Assembly: GCF_009807005.1 (NCBI RefSeq)
Contig: NZ_WUBR01000001.1
Coordinates: 744,001-808,000 of the forward strand
DNA from: Aurantiacibacter rhizosphaerae
Lineage (GTDB): Bacteria; Pseudomonadota; Alphaproteobacteria; Sphingomonadales; Sphingomonadaceae
DNA length: 64,000 nucleotides
Direction of reading: 5' to 3'
Positions 16,680-25,743 of this stretch are shown here, in pieces. Every line of letters begins with the position of its first letter. The first letter of the stretch is position 1. The translations under genes were made by a program, and so were the position numbers. A model generated the notes under the pieces. The model was given only the letters and a program-made list of their open reading frames with translations. It made no database searches and was not told the DNA's origin.

Positions 16680-17612
16680 ATGAAGGTGCTGATCACAGGA
16701 TGTTGCGGTTTCATTGGCCGTTATCTGATCGATCTCGTGAGCCAGCAAGGGTACGCGCCCTTTGGTCTGGACCTGAATCCTGCTGCGCCAACGGGCATCA
16801 CTTCTGATCACTATTTTTGCACGAGCGGTACCGCTGAGTTGTGCGCCATTGTCGAGAAAGTCCAGCCCGATCTGTGCGTTCACGCTGCGGGGCAGGCGTC
16901 CGTTCCTGGATCGTTCGAAAACCCTGAAAAGGATTTCACTGGCGGCCCTGCGCTGACCTTCGCAATTCTCGATGCGCTGCGCCAATTCGCTCCCAAATGC
17001 CGTCTGATCTTTCTGTCCAGCGCATCAGTCTATGGGCAGCCGGGACAATTGCCTATATCCGAAGCGCAACCGCTTGCGCCAATGTCCCCTTACGGCTTTC
17101 ACAAGTGGCAATCGGAGATTCTGCTGCGCGAATTCCATGAGATTTTTGGGCTCAACACCGCCTGTGTGCGGATCTTCTCAGCTTATGGCATCGGGCTGCG
17201 CCGTCAGGTTCTATGGGACATCTGTCGCCGGATTATTTCCGAGGGCGAACTCATTCTTCGAGGTACAGGTCAGGAAAGTCGCGACTTTATCAATGTTCAC
17301 GACGTGGCATCAGGCATTTTAACGGTGGCGCAGAACGCACCGGCCAGAGGCGAGGCCTATAACCTTTCGAGCGGGATCGAGACGACGATTTCCGAACTCG
17401 CTAACATCGCCGTATCGGCGCTGGATGAAAGCGTAGTGCCAGCTTTCGACGGAACCGTCTCGGTTGGCGACCCTTTGAACTGGCGTGCGGATGTATCCGC
17501 CATCCAGGCTTTGGGGTTCAAGCATGAGACGAATCTTCAAGATGGAGTTGCCGCTTACGCGCTATGGTGCAAGGAGCAGATCCGCGCAGATCATGGTGGA
17601 GGCGACCGCTAG
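16680..17612 (+). CDS. NAD-dependent epimerase/dehydratase (extended SDR)
   Basis: The 310-residue nucleotide-sugar enzyme has the Rossmann motif GCCGFIGRYLI at residues ~7-17, the catalytic S-S-A-S-VYG and P-YGFHKW (the YxxxK pair) and a C-terminal substrate domain with SRDFINVHDVASGI. It probably changes the configuration or oxidation state of a sugar nucleotide for the repeat unit; the exact reaction cannot be told. ATG at 16680 follows GAGGTGAAACGC and lies 48 bases after the methyltransferase stop. Confidence 0.87.
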   Translation: MKVLITGCCGFIGRYLIDLVSQQGYAPFGLDLNPAAPTGITSDHYFCTSGTAELCAIVEKVQPDLCVHAAGQASVPGSFENPEKDFTGGPALTFAILDALRQFAPKCRLIFLSSASVYGQPGQLPISEAQPLAPMSPYGFHKWQSEILLREFHEIFGLNTACVRIFSAYGIGLRRQVLWDICRRIISEGELILRGTGQESRDFINVHDVASGILTVAQNAPARGEAYNLSSGIETTISELANIAVSALDESVVPAFDGTVSVGDPLNWRADVSAIQALGFKHETNLQDGVAAYALWCKEQIRADHGGGDR

Positions 17613-17660
17613 GTCCTAAATCATCGCGCGTTCACGGATAGCTTGAGGGGCTTGGCGAGG

Positions 17661-18827
17661 ATGGCTGAAACAGTCTTCATAATAAATAACGTGCTGGGTG
17701 GGGTCGCCAGTTTCTGCACGAATATCATGGAAGGCCATCCACCCGATGCACCTCCGCAACAGGCCATTCTTCTCACTGACGCGTCAGATGAAGCGCCGAC
17801 CATTGATGGCCAGTTTGGTGAGAACCGCAAACACTCGCTGAAATTTTCCCCTAACGAGAACCAATCCCACGTGCTGGCGCGACTTGCCGCGACTATTCCC
17901 GATGGGCCCGGTTCGATTATATCGAACCAGCAGATGGAGCTCGCCCTTTTTAGCCAGCAGCCGGTCGACAAAACCATCTTCCAGGTGGTGCACGACGAAT
18001 ACAATCTCAGGCTGTCGCAGAAGTACTCAAAGATCATCGATGTGTTCGTCGCGCATAGTCAATTTTACCACGAAAGGCTTAGGGAGTGCCTACCTGACCG
18101 AGAAGAGAGCATTTTTCATCTGCCTTACGGTATCCGGCTTTCGTCCAATCAGCGCAAACCAGCCGATGGGCCGATACGACTGGTCTTTCTCGGTCGACTG
18201 ACGGAAGCGAAAGGGGTACTGGACCTCCCTAAGATCGAGGAAGGTCTGCGCGCGCGCGGTGTCGCGACCGATTGGACGGTTATTGGTAGAGGGCCGTGCG
18301 GGGACCAGTTGCGCGCGCAGCTGCCCCCCAGCGAGCGGATTCGTTATGTCTCGCCAAGCACGAACAGCGAGGTTTTGAAACACTGCGCTACGGGCGATGC
18401 GCTTGTTTTCCCAACCCGGTTCGAAGGTTTCCCGGTCGCGTTGTTGGAAGCTATGAGCGCAGGGCTTGTGCCGATCGTGTCTGATCTTGAAAGCGGCGTT
18501 CCCGAGGTCGTCAACGAGCGCACCGGTTTCCGAGTGGCCGTTGGCGAAGTGCAAGGATTTATCGAGGCGGTTCAACGCCTCGACTCGGATCGATCCACGC
18601 TGGAAGCGATGAGCGCCGCGTCGAGCTCCATGGCGAGTCACTTTGATATCACTGAACGCGCGACCGCCTATCACGCGCTCTTCTCTCGCCACGCCCAGCT
18701 CAAGCGCCCTTGGAGCGGGCCGCTTCAAATCACTCACGGGAGTCGCCTCGATGCGCCCTATATCCCAAACGTTGTGTCCACCTCGCTGCGGCGGACGCGG
18801 TCGTTTTTGCAAAGCCTCAAGGCATGA
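17661..18827 (+). CDS. Glycosyltransferase family 4
   Basis: This roughly 388-residue GT-B enzyme has an N-terminal NNVLGGVASF glycine loop and, in the C-terminal domain, LVFLGRLTEAKGVLDL and FPTRFEGFPVALLEAMSAGLVPI, which hold the donor-binding E-x7-E motif. It adds one sugar of the repeat unit at the cytoplasmic face. Its stop overlaps the start of the next gene by 4 bases (ATGA), so translation is coupled. ATG at 17661 fits the usual start of the fold better than the in-frame start at 17643. Confidence 0.88.
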   Translation: MAETVFIINNVLGGVASFCTNIMEGHPPDAPPQQAILLTDASDEAPTIDGQFGENRKHSLKFSPNENQSHVLARLAATIPDGPGSIISNQQMELALFSQQPVDKTIFQVVHDEYNLRLSQKYSKIIDVFVAHSQFYHERLRECLPDREESIFHLPYGIRLSSNQRKPADGPIRLVFLGRLTEAKGVLDLPKIEEGLRARGVATDWTVIGRGPCGDQLRAQLPPSERIRYVSPSTNSEVLKHCATGDALVFPTRFEGFPVALLEAMSAGLVPIVSDLESGVPEVVNERTGFRVAVGEVQGFIEAVQRLDSDRSTLEAMSAASSSMASHFDITERATAYHALFSRHAQLKRPWSGPLQITHGSRLDAPYIPNVVSTSLRRTRSFLQSLKA

Positions 18828-19720
18828 CAAGCGCGCCGCCAGTCAGCGTCATTACCACCGCGTATAACCGCGAAGCCTATCTGGGCGACGCGATTGAGAG
18901 CGTACTCGCATCCAGCTTTGAGGATTTCGAATATATCGTTGTCGACGATTGTTCGAGTGACGCGACATTCGACTTAGCCCAGCGATACGCGGCCATGGAT
19001 AGCCGGGTCAGGGTCTATCGAAACGAAGTGAATCTGGGGGATTACAAGAACCGCCATTATGCGGCGACACTCGCTCAGGGTACCTATTTAAAATACGTGG
19101 ACTCAGATGACGTGATCTATCCGCACGGGCTTCAAGTCATGATGCAAAGCGCCAGCCGATTCCCGGATGCGGGGCTAGCTCTAAGCTGCAAGCCTGAGGC
19201 CCAGCGTTCGTACCCGGTCGCCCTTTCCCCACGCGAGGCTTATCGCCGCCATTTCTTTGAAGGCGGTCTTTTCAACAACGGCCCTCTTTCAACCCTTATT
19301 AAGCGCGATGCCTATCACGCGGCCGGAGGGTTTACAGGCGAACAATTCATCGGTGATGCCCAGCTTTGGCTAGCGATTGCACGCGATGCTCTTGTTATCC
19401 TGATGCCACAAGACCTGACATGGTGGCGCAGTCATGGCGAGCAGGAATTGGCGTATGAATTGCGCACTCTCGACACAGTGGCGGCGCGTCATTCGCTGGC
19501 GATTAATTCCCTGAGGGATACCCGAAGTCCTCTGAGCGATGCGGAAACGCAGCGGGCGCTGGACATTGTGCAGCGCAAACACGCCAGCTTGATTCTGAGC
19601 GTCGCTCGGCGCTTTTCGTTCGCCCAGGCGTTCAAGCTTGCGCAGACTTTGGGCCTGAGCACTGGTGATTTCGTCCACGCGCTCAGTTCGCGCTTAACCA
19701 AAGGACGCAAAGCGTTATGA
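18824..19720 (+). CDS. Glycosyltransferase family 2
   Basis: The 298-residue inverting GT-A enzyme begins PPVSVITTAYNREAYLGDAIESVL, with YIVVDDCSSDATFDLA and the metal-binding DXD-like YVDSDDVIYP. Overlaps of ATGA at both ends join it to the genes before and after. The donor is not readable from sequence. Confidence 0.9.
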   Translation: MTSAPPVSVITTAYNREAYLGDAIESVLASSFEDFEYIVVDDCSSDATFDLAQRYAAMDSRVRVYRNEVNLGDYKNRHYAATLAQGTYLKYVDSDDVIYPHGLQVMMQSASRFPDAGLALSCKPEAQRSYPVALSPREAYRRHFFEGGLFNNGPLSTLIKRDAYHAAGGFTGEQFIGDAQLWLAIARDALVILMPQDLTWWRSHGEQELAYELRTLDTVAARHSLAINSLRDTRSPLSDAETQRALDIVQRKHASLILSVARRFSFAQAFKLAQTLGLSTGDFVHALSSRLTKGRKAL

Positions 19721-20679
19721 TGCCCGCCCCGCAAGTCTCGATCATCGTGCCGTGTTACAATGGCGTGCCTTGGCTGGAACGCCTTGCGCAAACGCTAGCC
19801 CCCTACCGTGTCGAAGGTGTTGAGATCATCTTTGTGGATGACGGCAGCACCGACGACAGCGCGGCGGCGTTTCAAAACTTCATTCCCGAAGCTCATATCT
19901 TGCAGCAGAAAAACGCTGGCGTTGCAGCGGCGCGCAATGCTGGTGCCAGCGTGGCTTTGGGCCAGTATCTGCAATTCCTGGACGCCGACGACGTAATCCT
20001 TCCCGGCAAATTCGACGCGCAGATCTCGGCGGCGAGCGCGCGAGAATTAGACGTTGTCTATTCCGACTGGCGCATGGTGGTAGTCGACAGTGAGCGCATC
20101 GAATACGAACCCTTGCGCAACAAACCTATGTCCTCAGAACCAGTCGCCGCATTGCTTTTGGGTTGGTGGGTGCCCCAACACGCTTATCTCATCCGCAAGA
20201 GTGCCTATGACGCGATCGGAGGTAGCAATTCAAAGCTAGTCAATGCACAAGACTTTGACTTGGTTTTGCGCCTGGCGATTGAAGGCAAGAAGTTTGGGCA
20301 TGTACCGGGGCTTTTCGCGGAATACTTTCGCTTTGTCCAAGCGAAAAGCTTGGCTCAAGGCCCTCGCAAACAATACTGGAGCGATTATGAGACCGCGGTA
20401 CTTGATGCGGTGAACATCATGGAGGCAAACGATGGATTGACGCTCGAACGGCGCAAGGCGGCGGCTGAGAAGCTGCATGTCATAGCGCGCAGCGTTTACG
20501 CCATTGATAAAGAATGGTTCTCAAGGCTTTTGTGCCACCTTGATGCTCTTTGCCCCGACTACAAGCCTTCGGGCGGGGGCGCTTATGCTGCCTTCGGCCG
20601 CGTTGCGGGCCTGCGCGCAGCCGAAGCCTTCGCGCATGGAACCCGCGCGCTGCGCCACCGATTGAGAGGTGCGCTTTGA
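19717..20679 (+). CDS. Glycosyltransferase family 2
   Basis: A second, different GT-A enzyme of 320 residues: QVSIIVPCYNGVPWLERL, IIFVDDGSTDDSAA, AGVAAARNAGAS and FLDADDVILPGKFD. A conserved NAQDFDLVLRLAIEG segment follows, with an acidic base candidate. It overlaps the preceding gene by 4 bases. The run 20680-20771 after it holds no gene, only a short open frame. Confidence 0.9.
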   Translation: MMPAPQVSIIVPCYNGVPWLERLAQTLAPYRVEGVEIIFVDDGSTDDSAAAFQNFIPEAHILQQKNAGVAAARNAGASVALGQYLQFLDADDVILPGKFDAQISAASARELDVVYSDWRMVVVDSERIEYEPLRNKPMSSEPVAALLLGWWVPQHAYLIRKSAYDAIGGSNSKLVNAQDFDLVLRLAIEGKKFGHVPGLFAEYFRFVQAKSLAQGPRKQYWSDYETAVLDAVNIMEANDGLTLERRKAAAEKLHVIARSVYAIDKEWFSRLLCHLDALCPDYKPSGGGAYAAFGRVAGLRAAEAFAHGTRALRHRLRGAL

Positions 20680-20771
20680 GGCTGGTCAGCACCCATTTTA
20701 TTTGCGCAAAGGGCTACTCTTCCGCCTGGCGGCCCTTAAGCGCTCAGACGGTATAGGTCGTAAACCCAATT

Positions 20772-21851
20772 ATGCGCGTTCTATACGTAGGCCACTTAAA
20801 CCCCGGGCAGACATCCTTGATGCGCATGCGCGCTCTTGAGCGCAACGGCATCGAGACTGTCGGTTTTAACGCTCGCAAATTCTTGGAAAACCAATCGCTT
20901 TTCGACAGGCACGTTCTTGCCCGTATCGCGCCGCATCGCGCGATCGGCAAAATGAACGAGGAATTGCTGCAGGCCGCCCGCGAAGTTCGGCCGGACCTTG
21001 TGTGGTTCGACAAGCAGGAATTCGTATCCGCCGAGACGCTAGCCGCAATCAAAGAGCTAGGCGCTCGCCTCGCCTACTATACGCCTGATCCCTATTTCAC
21101 GGTGACTTGGAAACAGACGACCGCCTCGCGCGATGCCATGCCGCTTTTCGATATTCTTGTCACCGCCAAGGCCTATGAACTGAAGCATTTCGAGCAAGTT
21201 GGCGGCAAAGTCATATATATGCCCCTTGGCTATTGCGATGAGGTGCACCGGCCGATTAAGAGCGTCGCTTCTGCGCAAACTATCGATGTCAGCTTTATCG
21301 GAGGCTGGGAGCCGCGCCGCGAAGAGTTCATGGAGGCGATCTCTGGTAGCGGGCTCGGCGCGTATATCTGGGGTTATGGCTGGGATCACCTGATCGACGG
21401 AAGATGGTCTATTCGTCGCCATTTGAGGTTGCAGCGCTTAGCGCCGAACGAGCCCCATCGCATACGCGTGTCCAAACAGTTATCGACGCGTATTTACCCT
21501 GGTGAAATCTATGACGAGGCTTACGCGCGCGCTCTATCGCAGTCCCGGATCAGTCTTGGTCTGTTGCGGACTACCTGGCCCGATCAGCACACCACGCGCA
21601 CCTTTGAAATACCGGCCTGCGGTTCGCTACTCTTAGCCGATCGAACCGACGAACATCGCGAGCTTTTCGAGGCAGGCAAAGAAGCAGAGTTCTTCAGCTC
21701 TGTCGAGGAGCTGGTCGACAAAGCGCGTTTTCTAACGGACAATCCCGACACGCGCGATCGCATGGCGCAGGCCGGCAGAGCCCGCTGTATTGCGTCGGGC
21801 TATTCCTACCTCGAACGCTTCAAAGCCATCTTGCCTGAGATAAGGGGATGA
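20772..21851 (+). CDS. CgeB-like glycosyltransferase
   Basis: The 359-residue protein resembles the CgeB / Glyco_trans_1_2 group. It has MRVLYVGHLNPGQTSLMRM at the start, YYTPDPYF in the middle, DVSFIGGWEPRREEFM, and C-terminal RTFEIPACGSLLLADRTDEHRELF followed by EAEFFSSVEELVDK, the usual sequence of that family. The stop overlaps the next start (ATGA, 21848-21851). Confidence 0.85.
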   Translation: MRVLYVGHLNPGQTSLMRMRALERNGIETVGFNARKFLENQSLFDRHVLARIAPHRAIGKMNEELLQAAREVRPDLVWFDKQEFVSAETLAAIKELGARLAYYTPDPYFTVTWKQTTASRDAMPLFDILVTAKAYELKHFEQVGGKVIYMPLGYCDEVHRPIKSVASAQTIDVSFIGGWEPRREEFMEAISGSGLGAYIWGYGWDHLIDGRWSIRRHLRLQRLAPNEPHRIRVSKQLSTRIYPGEIYDEAYARALSQSRISLGLLRTTWPDQHTTRTFEIPACGSLLLADRTDEHRELFEAGKEAEFFSSVEELVDKARFLTDNPDTRDRMAQAGRARCIASGYSYLERFKAILPEIRG

Positions 21852-22864
21852 CGGCCAAGTCTGAGAAAAGCTGGGGTGAGATCGCTTTCCTTTATCGTAA
21901 ACCCCACGCTCATCAGTACAGTATCGAAGATTATTTCGCGCGTGTTCAAGAGGACCTCACAGCGCTGGGTGTTGAGAATCACGCTGTGACCAGTTGTTAT
22001 TTGTCCAGAGGCTTGTTGCCTCGACTGAAAATCGCTTGGCAGGTTCTGCGCCGTCGTGACTGGCTTTTGCACATTACCGGTGACATCACATTCGCGGCGC
22101 TGGTCTGCCGAGGCAAAGTGGCGATTACAATTCATGATACGCAGGTGTTGAGTCGGTTATCGGCGATCCCTCGAATGATCGTGAGTCTTCTTTGGTTCGA
22201 GCTGCCTATCCGGCGCGCCGACCTCGTAACGGTGAATTCAGAAGAAACAGCGCGGTGCCTGCGCGATAGGATACCCGCCGCGCGCGGCAAGGACCTTCAC
22301 GTCGTGCCCGTTTCAGTGTCGGAGAAATTTCGCCCATCCCAAAAGCCTTTCAACGCCCAAAAACCCCGAATTTTGCAAATCGGCACAAAGCCGAACAAGA
22401 ATGTCGGTCGACTTGTCGAGGCCCTGCGCGAGGTTGAGTGCACTTTGTGTATCGTTGGGCCGATCTCAGAAGCTCTGCGTCAAAGGCTGGAAGTCAATAA
22501 GATCGAGTACGACAATCTAGTGAACATCACCAAAAAGGAGCTTGTTCGCGTTTATGAAGACTGTGACTTGTTGGCTTTTGCCTCGATTGAAGAGGGGTTT
22601 GGAATGCCGATCGTCGAAGCGCAGCGAATCGGCCGTCCTATTGTCACCTCTTCCATCAGCTCAATGCCAGAGGTTGCCGGCAACGCGGCTTGCTTCGTTG
22701 ATCCTACAAACGTTGACAGCATACGCGCGGGCCTGACGCGCGTGATTGAAGACGAGTACTATCGCAATGAACTCGTGTCGCTTGGTTTTGTGAATGTCGA
22801 GCGGTTCGAGAGACGGCGGATCGCTGAACGATACTGGGAGTTGTACCGCGCTTATGTCGCTTAG
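21848..22864 (+). CDS. Glycosyltransferase family 4
   Basis: A 338-residue GT-B enzyme of the mannosyltransferase-like group: VTVNSEETARCL, ILQIGTKPNKNVGRLVEAL and FASIEEGFGMPIVEAQRIGRPIV, followed by SSMPEVAGNAACFVDP. It is translationally coupled to the CgeB-like gene. Confidence 0.9.
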   Translation: MTAKSEKSWGEIAFLYRKPHAHQYSIEDYFARVQEDLTALGVENHAVTSCYLSRGLLPRLKIAWQVLRRRDWLLHITGDITFAALVCRGKVAITIHDTQVLSRLSAIPRMIVSLLWFELPIRRADLVTVNSEETARCLRDRIPAARGKDLHVVPVSVSEKFRPSQKPFNAQKPRILQIGTKPNKNVGRLVEALREVECTLCIVGPISEALRQRLEVNKIEYDNLVNITKKELVRVYEDCDLLAFASIEEGFGMPIVEAQRIGRPIVTSSISSMPEVAGNAACFVDPTNVDSIRAGLTRVIEDEYYRNELVSLGFVNVERFERRRIAERYWELYRAYVA

Positions 22865-22981
22865 AATGGAGTTACACGGTAGCCTTGTGGTGCTTTGCGG
22901 TCCGTTCGGGGGGTCTCATGGCACCTTGGCCTCAGGGCCGATGTCGACTACCTTTTTGATCGGGCAAGATCGAGAAACGAA

Positions 22982-24388
22982 ATGCTGATACTGATCGGAC
23001 TGACATGGCTCAGCATGATACTTCTGCTTTATCGCAAGACCATGACACGCGGCCTGTATGGAGCGGGGCTCCCGCTCGCCGTTATTCTAGCCACCTCCTT
23101 TGAATATATCGGAGGGTTTTCGTTTGGGGTGCCGGGATATAGCCACATTCGAAACGACGGTTCGCTCTATCTGCTGACTTACGGTTTCACCGAGGAAACA
23201 GTATTGAAGGGCCTAGCCTGTGCTTTAGCAGCCATTGTCGCCTTCACGCTCGGCGTGCTTCTTGTCTACCGAAAAAATACCGGTCTACCGGTTCACTTTG
23301 TATCAAGTGAAGCGTACCAACGCCGTTCATTGATGATCATGCTTGCGGTTGGCGTTACGGGCATAATGGTGCCGCGTATCCCGTACCCGATCCCTTTGGC
23401 GGGTGCCTTTAGTCAAGTCGGACAGCTTACCCTTATCGCAGCGATTGCTTTCGGGCTCCACCGATCAATGCGTCTTGGTAAGGGAAACACGACATTGTGG
23501 CTGTGCCTTGCCGGAGGCTTCATCGCGTTTTATCTGATTTTTTCAGGTTTTCTCTCCTACGGATTTCAGGCGTTCGTCGTCCTAACGTGCTTCTATCTCG
23601 CGATTATTCGAAGACGAAGGATGCCAAGCCTGCGTTTCCTGATGGGCCTTCTGGCTTTTACCTATCTAGCCCTTGCTCTCTCAGTTGCGTGGCTTTCATC
23701 TCGTGAGCAATTGCGCGCCGTCTTGTGGAGTAACGCTGGGATAAGCGAGCGGTTATCCGCGATCTCGGATGCGATGCTGAGCATAACAATCCTGAATCCG
23801 TTCGATTTTCAAAGTCTCGACTTTTTGATGACTAGGTTCAACCACGGAATGTGGGTTGGCAAGGTGATCGAGCATCATAGTGTTCACCCTGAACTTCATC
23901 TCAACGGCTCAGGCCTCCTCCTCGCGCTCTTTGCTTGGGTTCCGCGATTCATTTGGCCTGGCAAGCCTGAGGCCGGGGGGAGCGATTTGCTCTCAGAGCA
24001 TTCTGGCTACGTATTTAGCTCGGGTAGCGCGACGTTCGGCGCGGGTCAGGTCATCGACTTCTATATCAATTTCGGATTGGTAGGGGTCGTTTTCGGCTTT
24101 TTCGCGATGGGCTATTTAATCGGCTATCTGGACAAGGCCGCTGGGCGCAACCTGCGCTGCGGCTTTGTGCTCAAGGCCGCGCAGTATTACGTTATCGGGC
24201 TATGCCTCACGCGCTCTCTTAGCGAAGTCTTCTTCTTGATAAGCTCTGGTCTTGCTGGATTCTTGATCTTTAAATCCATCCAGTTAGTGCAACCTCATCC
24301 CAGAGTCCAAAAGCGAACTCTTGCCACGGACCCAAGGCGCCAGTCAAACCCGATTGCTCTGGCGCGCCAAGGCCTGCCTTATGACTAA
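22982..24388 (+). CDS. Membrane protein, candidate repeat-unit polymerase (Wzy-like)
   Basis: The 468-residue protein is strongly hydrophobic along its length, with about ten to twelve predicted membrane segments and large loops near residues 240-300 and 320-370, as in O-antigen/oligosaccharide repeat-unit polymerases. Wzy proteins share little sequence, so the call rests on topology and on position among glycosyltransferases. ATG at 22982 is chosen as the first start before a membrane helix (MLILIGLTWLSMILLL); an in-frame start at 22895 would add a polar tail. Confidence 0.7.
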   Translation: MLILIGLTWLSMILLLYRKTMTRGLYGAGLPLAVILATSFEYIGGFSFGVPGYSHIRNDGSLYLLTYGFTEETVLKGLACALAAIVAFTLGVLLVYRKNTGLPVHFVSSEAYQRRSLMIMLAVGVTGIMVPRIPYPIPLAGAFSQVGQLTLIAAIAFGLHRSMRLGKGNTTLWLCLAGGFIAFYLIFSGFLSYGFQAFVVLTCFYLAIIRRRRMPSLRFLMGLLAFTYLALALSVAWLSSREQLRAVLWSNAGISERLSAISDAMLSITILNPFDFQSLDFLMTRFNHGMWVGKVIEHHSVHPELHLNGSGLLLALFAWVPRFIWPGKPEAGGSDLLSEHSGYVFSSGSATFGAGQVIDFYINFGLVGVVFGFFAMGYLIGYLDKAAGRNLRCGFVLKAAQYYVIGLCLTRSLSEVFFLISSGLAGFLIFKSIQLVQPHPRVQKRTLATDPRRQSNPIALARQGLPYD

Positions 24389-24526
24389 TTGTGGCTGCTG
24401 TTTGTCCTTCAAAGAAGCGAATAGCCTCTCATTCGCAGACCTCGATCCGCACTATCTATCCGGCGCGCTGTCTGGAAAGAGGGCAGTTTTGACAATAAAC
24501 TCATTTCGAAAGCTCGGATCTTCGAT

Positions 24527-25606
24527 TTGTCTCTCTTAGTGGTAGATCCTGGGTTGAACCTTTGGGGGTCGGAGCGCTCTTTGCTGACGACGATGCCGGC
24601 GCTTGCCTCTTCGCATGATCGCGTAATCGTGATGCTCGATCGACAAGCCGCGCTCAACGACGCTCTGCGTGATCTCGACGTCCAAATTGTTCACGCACCG
24701 TTTGCACATTTGGCGCAAAGACGCCGGTGGTTGGATAGGGGCGCCATAGCGCTCCGCATCGTTTTTGCGTGCCTTCGCCACAAGGTGTGCAAAATCTACC
24801 TCAATCAGGCCGGGCTCGCGCCGCTTGTCCATCGGGTTGCCGGTTTGCTGGGGCTTCCCTTGGTCATCCACGTGCGGATTTTGGAGGACCTTAAGCGTTG
24901 CGCAATGCTGGCGCTTGGCCCGGATGTGCACTTGGTTTTCAACAGTCTTGATATGATGGAGCGGTACGAAGAGATCGGCAATTGCCGCGCCAAGCACGTC
25001 GCCGTTTACAACCCGACAAATCTGCCCCTTAATGCCTGCGAGGAAACCGACTTTGCCCATCGGAAGATGTTTGGCTGTATCGGGCGATTGTCGACGTCTA
25101 AGGGGCAGCACATTCTCCTTGAGGCTTTTGCGCTTTTGGGCCCCCTGTCGAGAGCCCGCTCGCTTGATTTCATTGGCGAAGCGCCTCAAGGAGGGCGCCG
25201 CTATGAGGACGATTTGAAGTCGCAGGCTCAAGCCTTAGAGCTGCCCGATGCGGTGCAATTTTTGGGATATAGATCCGACGCTCAGGCCTTAATGATGGAC
25301 TATCGATTTATCGTCGTTCCGTCACTGTATGAGCCGTTTGGACGAGTGGTGATGGAAGCCTGGGCCGCAGGAGCCGTTCCGATTGCATCGACCTTATCGG
25401 GCGGAAGCGCGGAGATCATTCGTGCCTCGGGGGCGGGGCTCTTGTTCGAAGGCCACACACCCGCAGCGATGGCTTCGGTGCTGCGCAAGGCGGTCTCTTT
25501 GTCCGCAAAGGACCATGGTAAGCTTGCCGCGATGGGGCGGAGCTGGGCGCGCGAGACACTGTCGATTGAAAACTATAAACGAACTCTAACAGGCGTCCTA
25601 TTTTGA
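24527..25606 (+). CDS. Glycosyltransferase family 4
   Basis: A 359-residue GT-B enzyme with VVDPGLNLWGSERSLL at the N terminus, FGCIGRLSTSKGQHILLEAF and PSLYEPFGRVVMEAWAAGAVPI, then STLSGGSAEII. The start is TTG at 24527, which gives the usual short lead-in to the first strand; no in-frame ATG lies upstream. Confidence 0.87.
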   Translation: MSLLVVDPGLNLWGSERSLLTTMPALASSHDRVIVMLDRQAALNDALRDLDVQIVHAPFAHLAQRRRWLDRGAIALRIVFACLRHKVCKIYLNQAGLAPLVHRVAGLLGLPLVIHVRILEDLKRCAMLALGPDVHLVFNSLDMMERYEEIGNCRAKHVAVYNPTNLPLNACEETDFAHRKMFGCIGRLSTSKGQHILLEAFALLGPLSRARSLDFIGEAPQGGRRYEDDLKSQAQALELPDAVQFLGYRSDAQALMMDYRFIVVPSLYEPFGRVVMEAWAAGAVPIASTLSGGSAEIIRASGAGLLFEGHTPAAMASVLRKAVSLSAKDHGKLAAMGRSWARETLSIENYKRTLTGVLF

Positions 25607-25608
25607 TC

Positions 25609-25737
25609 ATGGACCGCTTAAGCCAAGAGTGGATCGCGGGGCTCAGTTTCGCGGATCTTTTGCGGGAACGCGCACTCCAGTTGGAATCGAATTTGGCGCG
25701 CGGCACCCACACAGTGGTTCGTGCGAGGGTTAAGTAA
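25609..25737 (+). CDS. Small hypothetical protein, 42 residues
   Basis: ATG at 25609 opens a complete frame to TAA at 25735-25737. It starts 2 bases after one glycosyltransferase stop and ends 6 bases before the next start, the spacing of genes in an operon. The sequence MDRLSQEWIAGLSFADLLRE is likely helical; no domain is recognised. It may be a remnant of a longer gene. Confidence 0.35.
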   Translation: MDRLSQEWIAGLSFADLLRERALQLESNLARGTHTVVRARVK

Positions 25738-25743
25738 CAGCAA

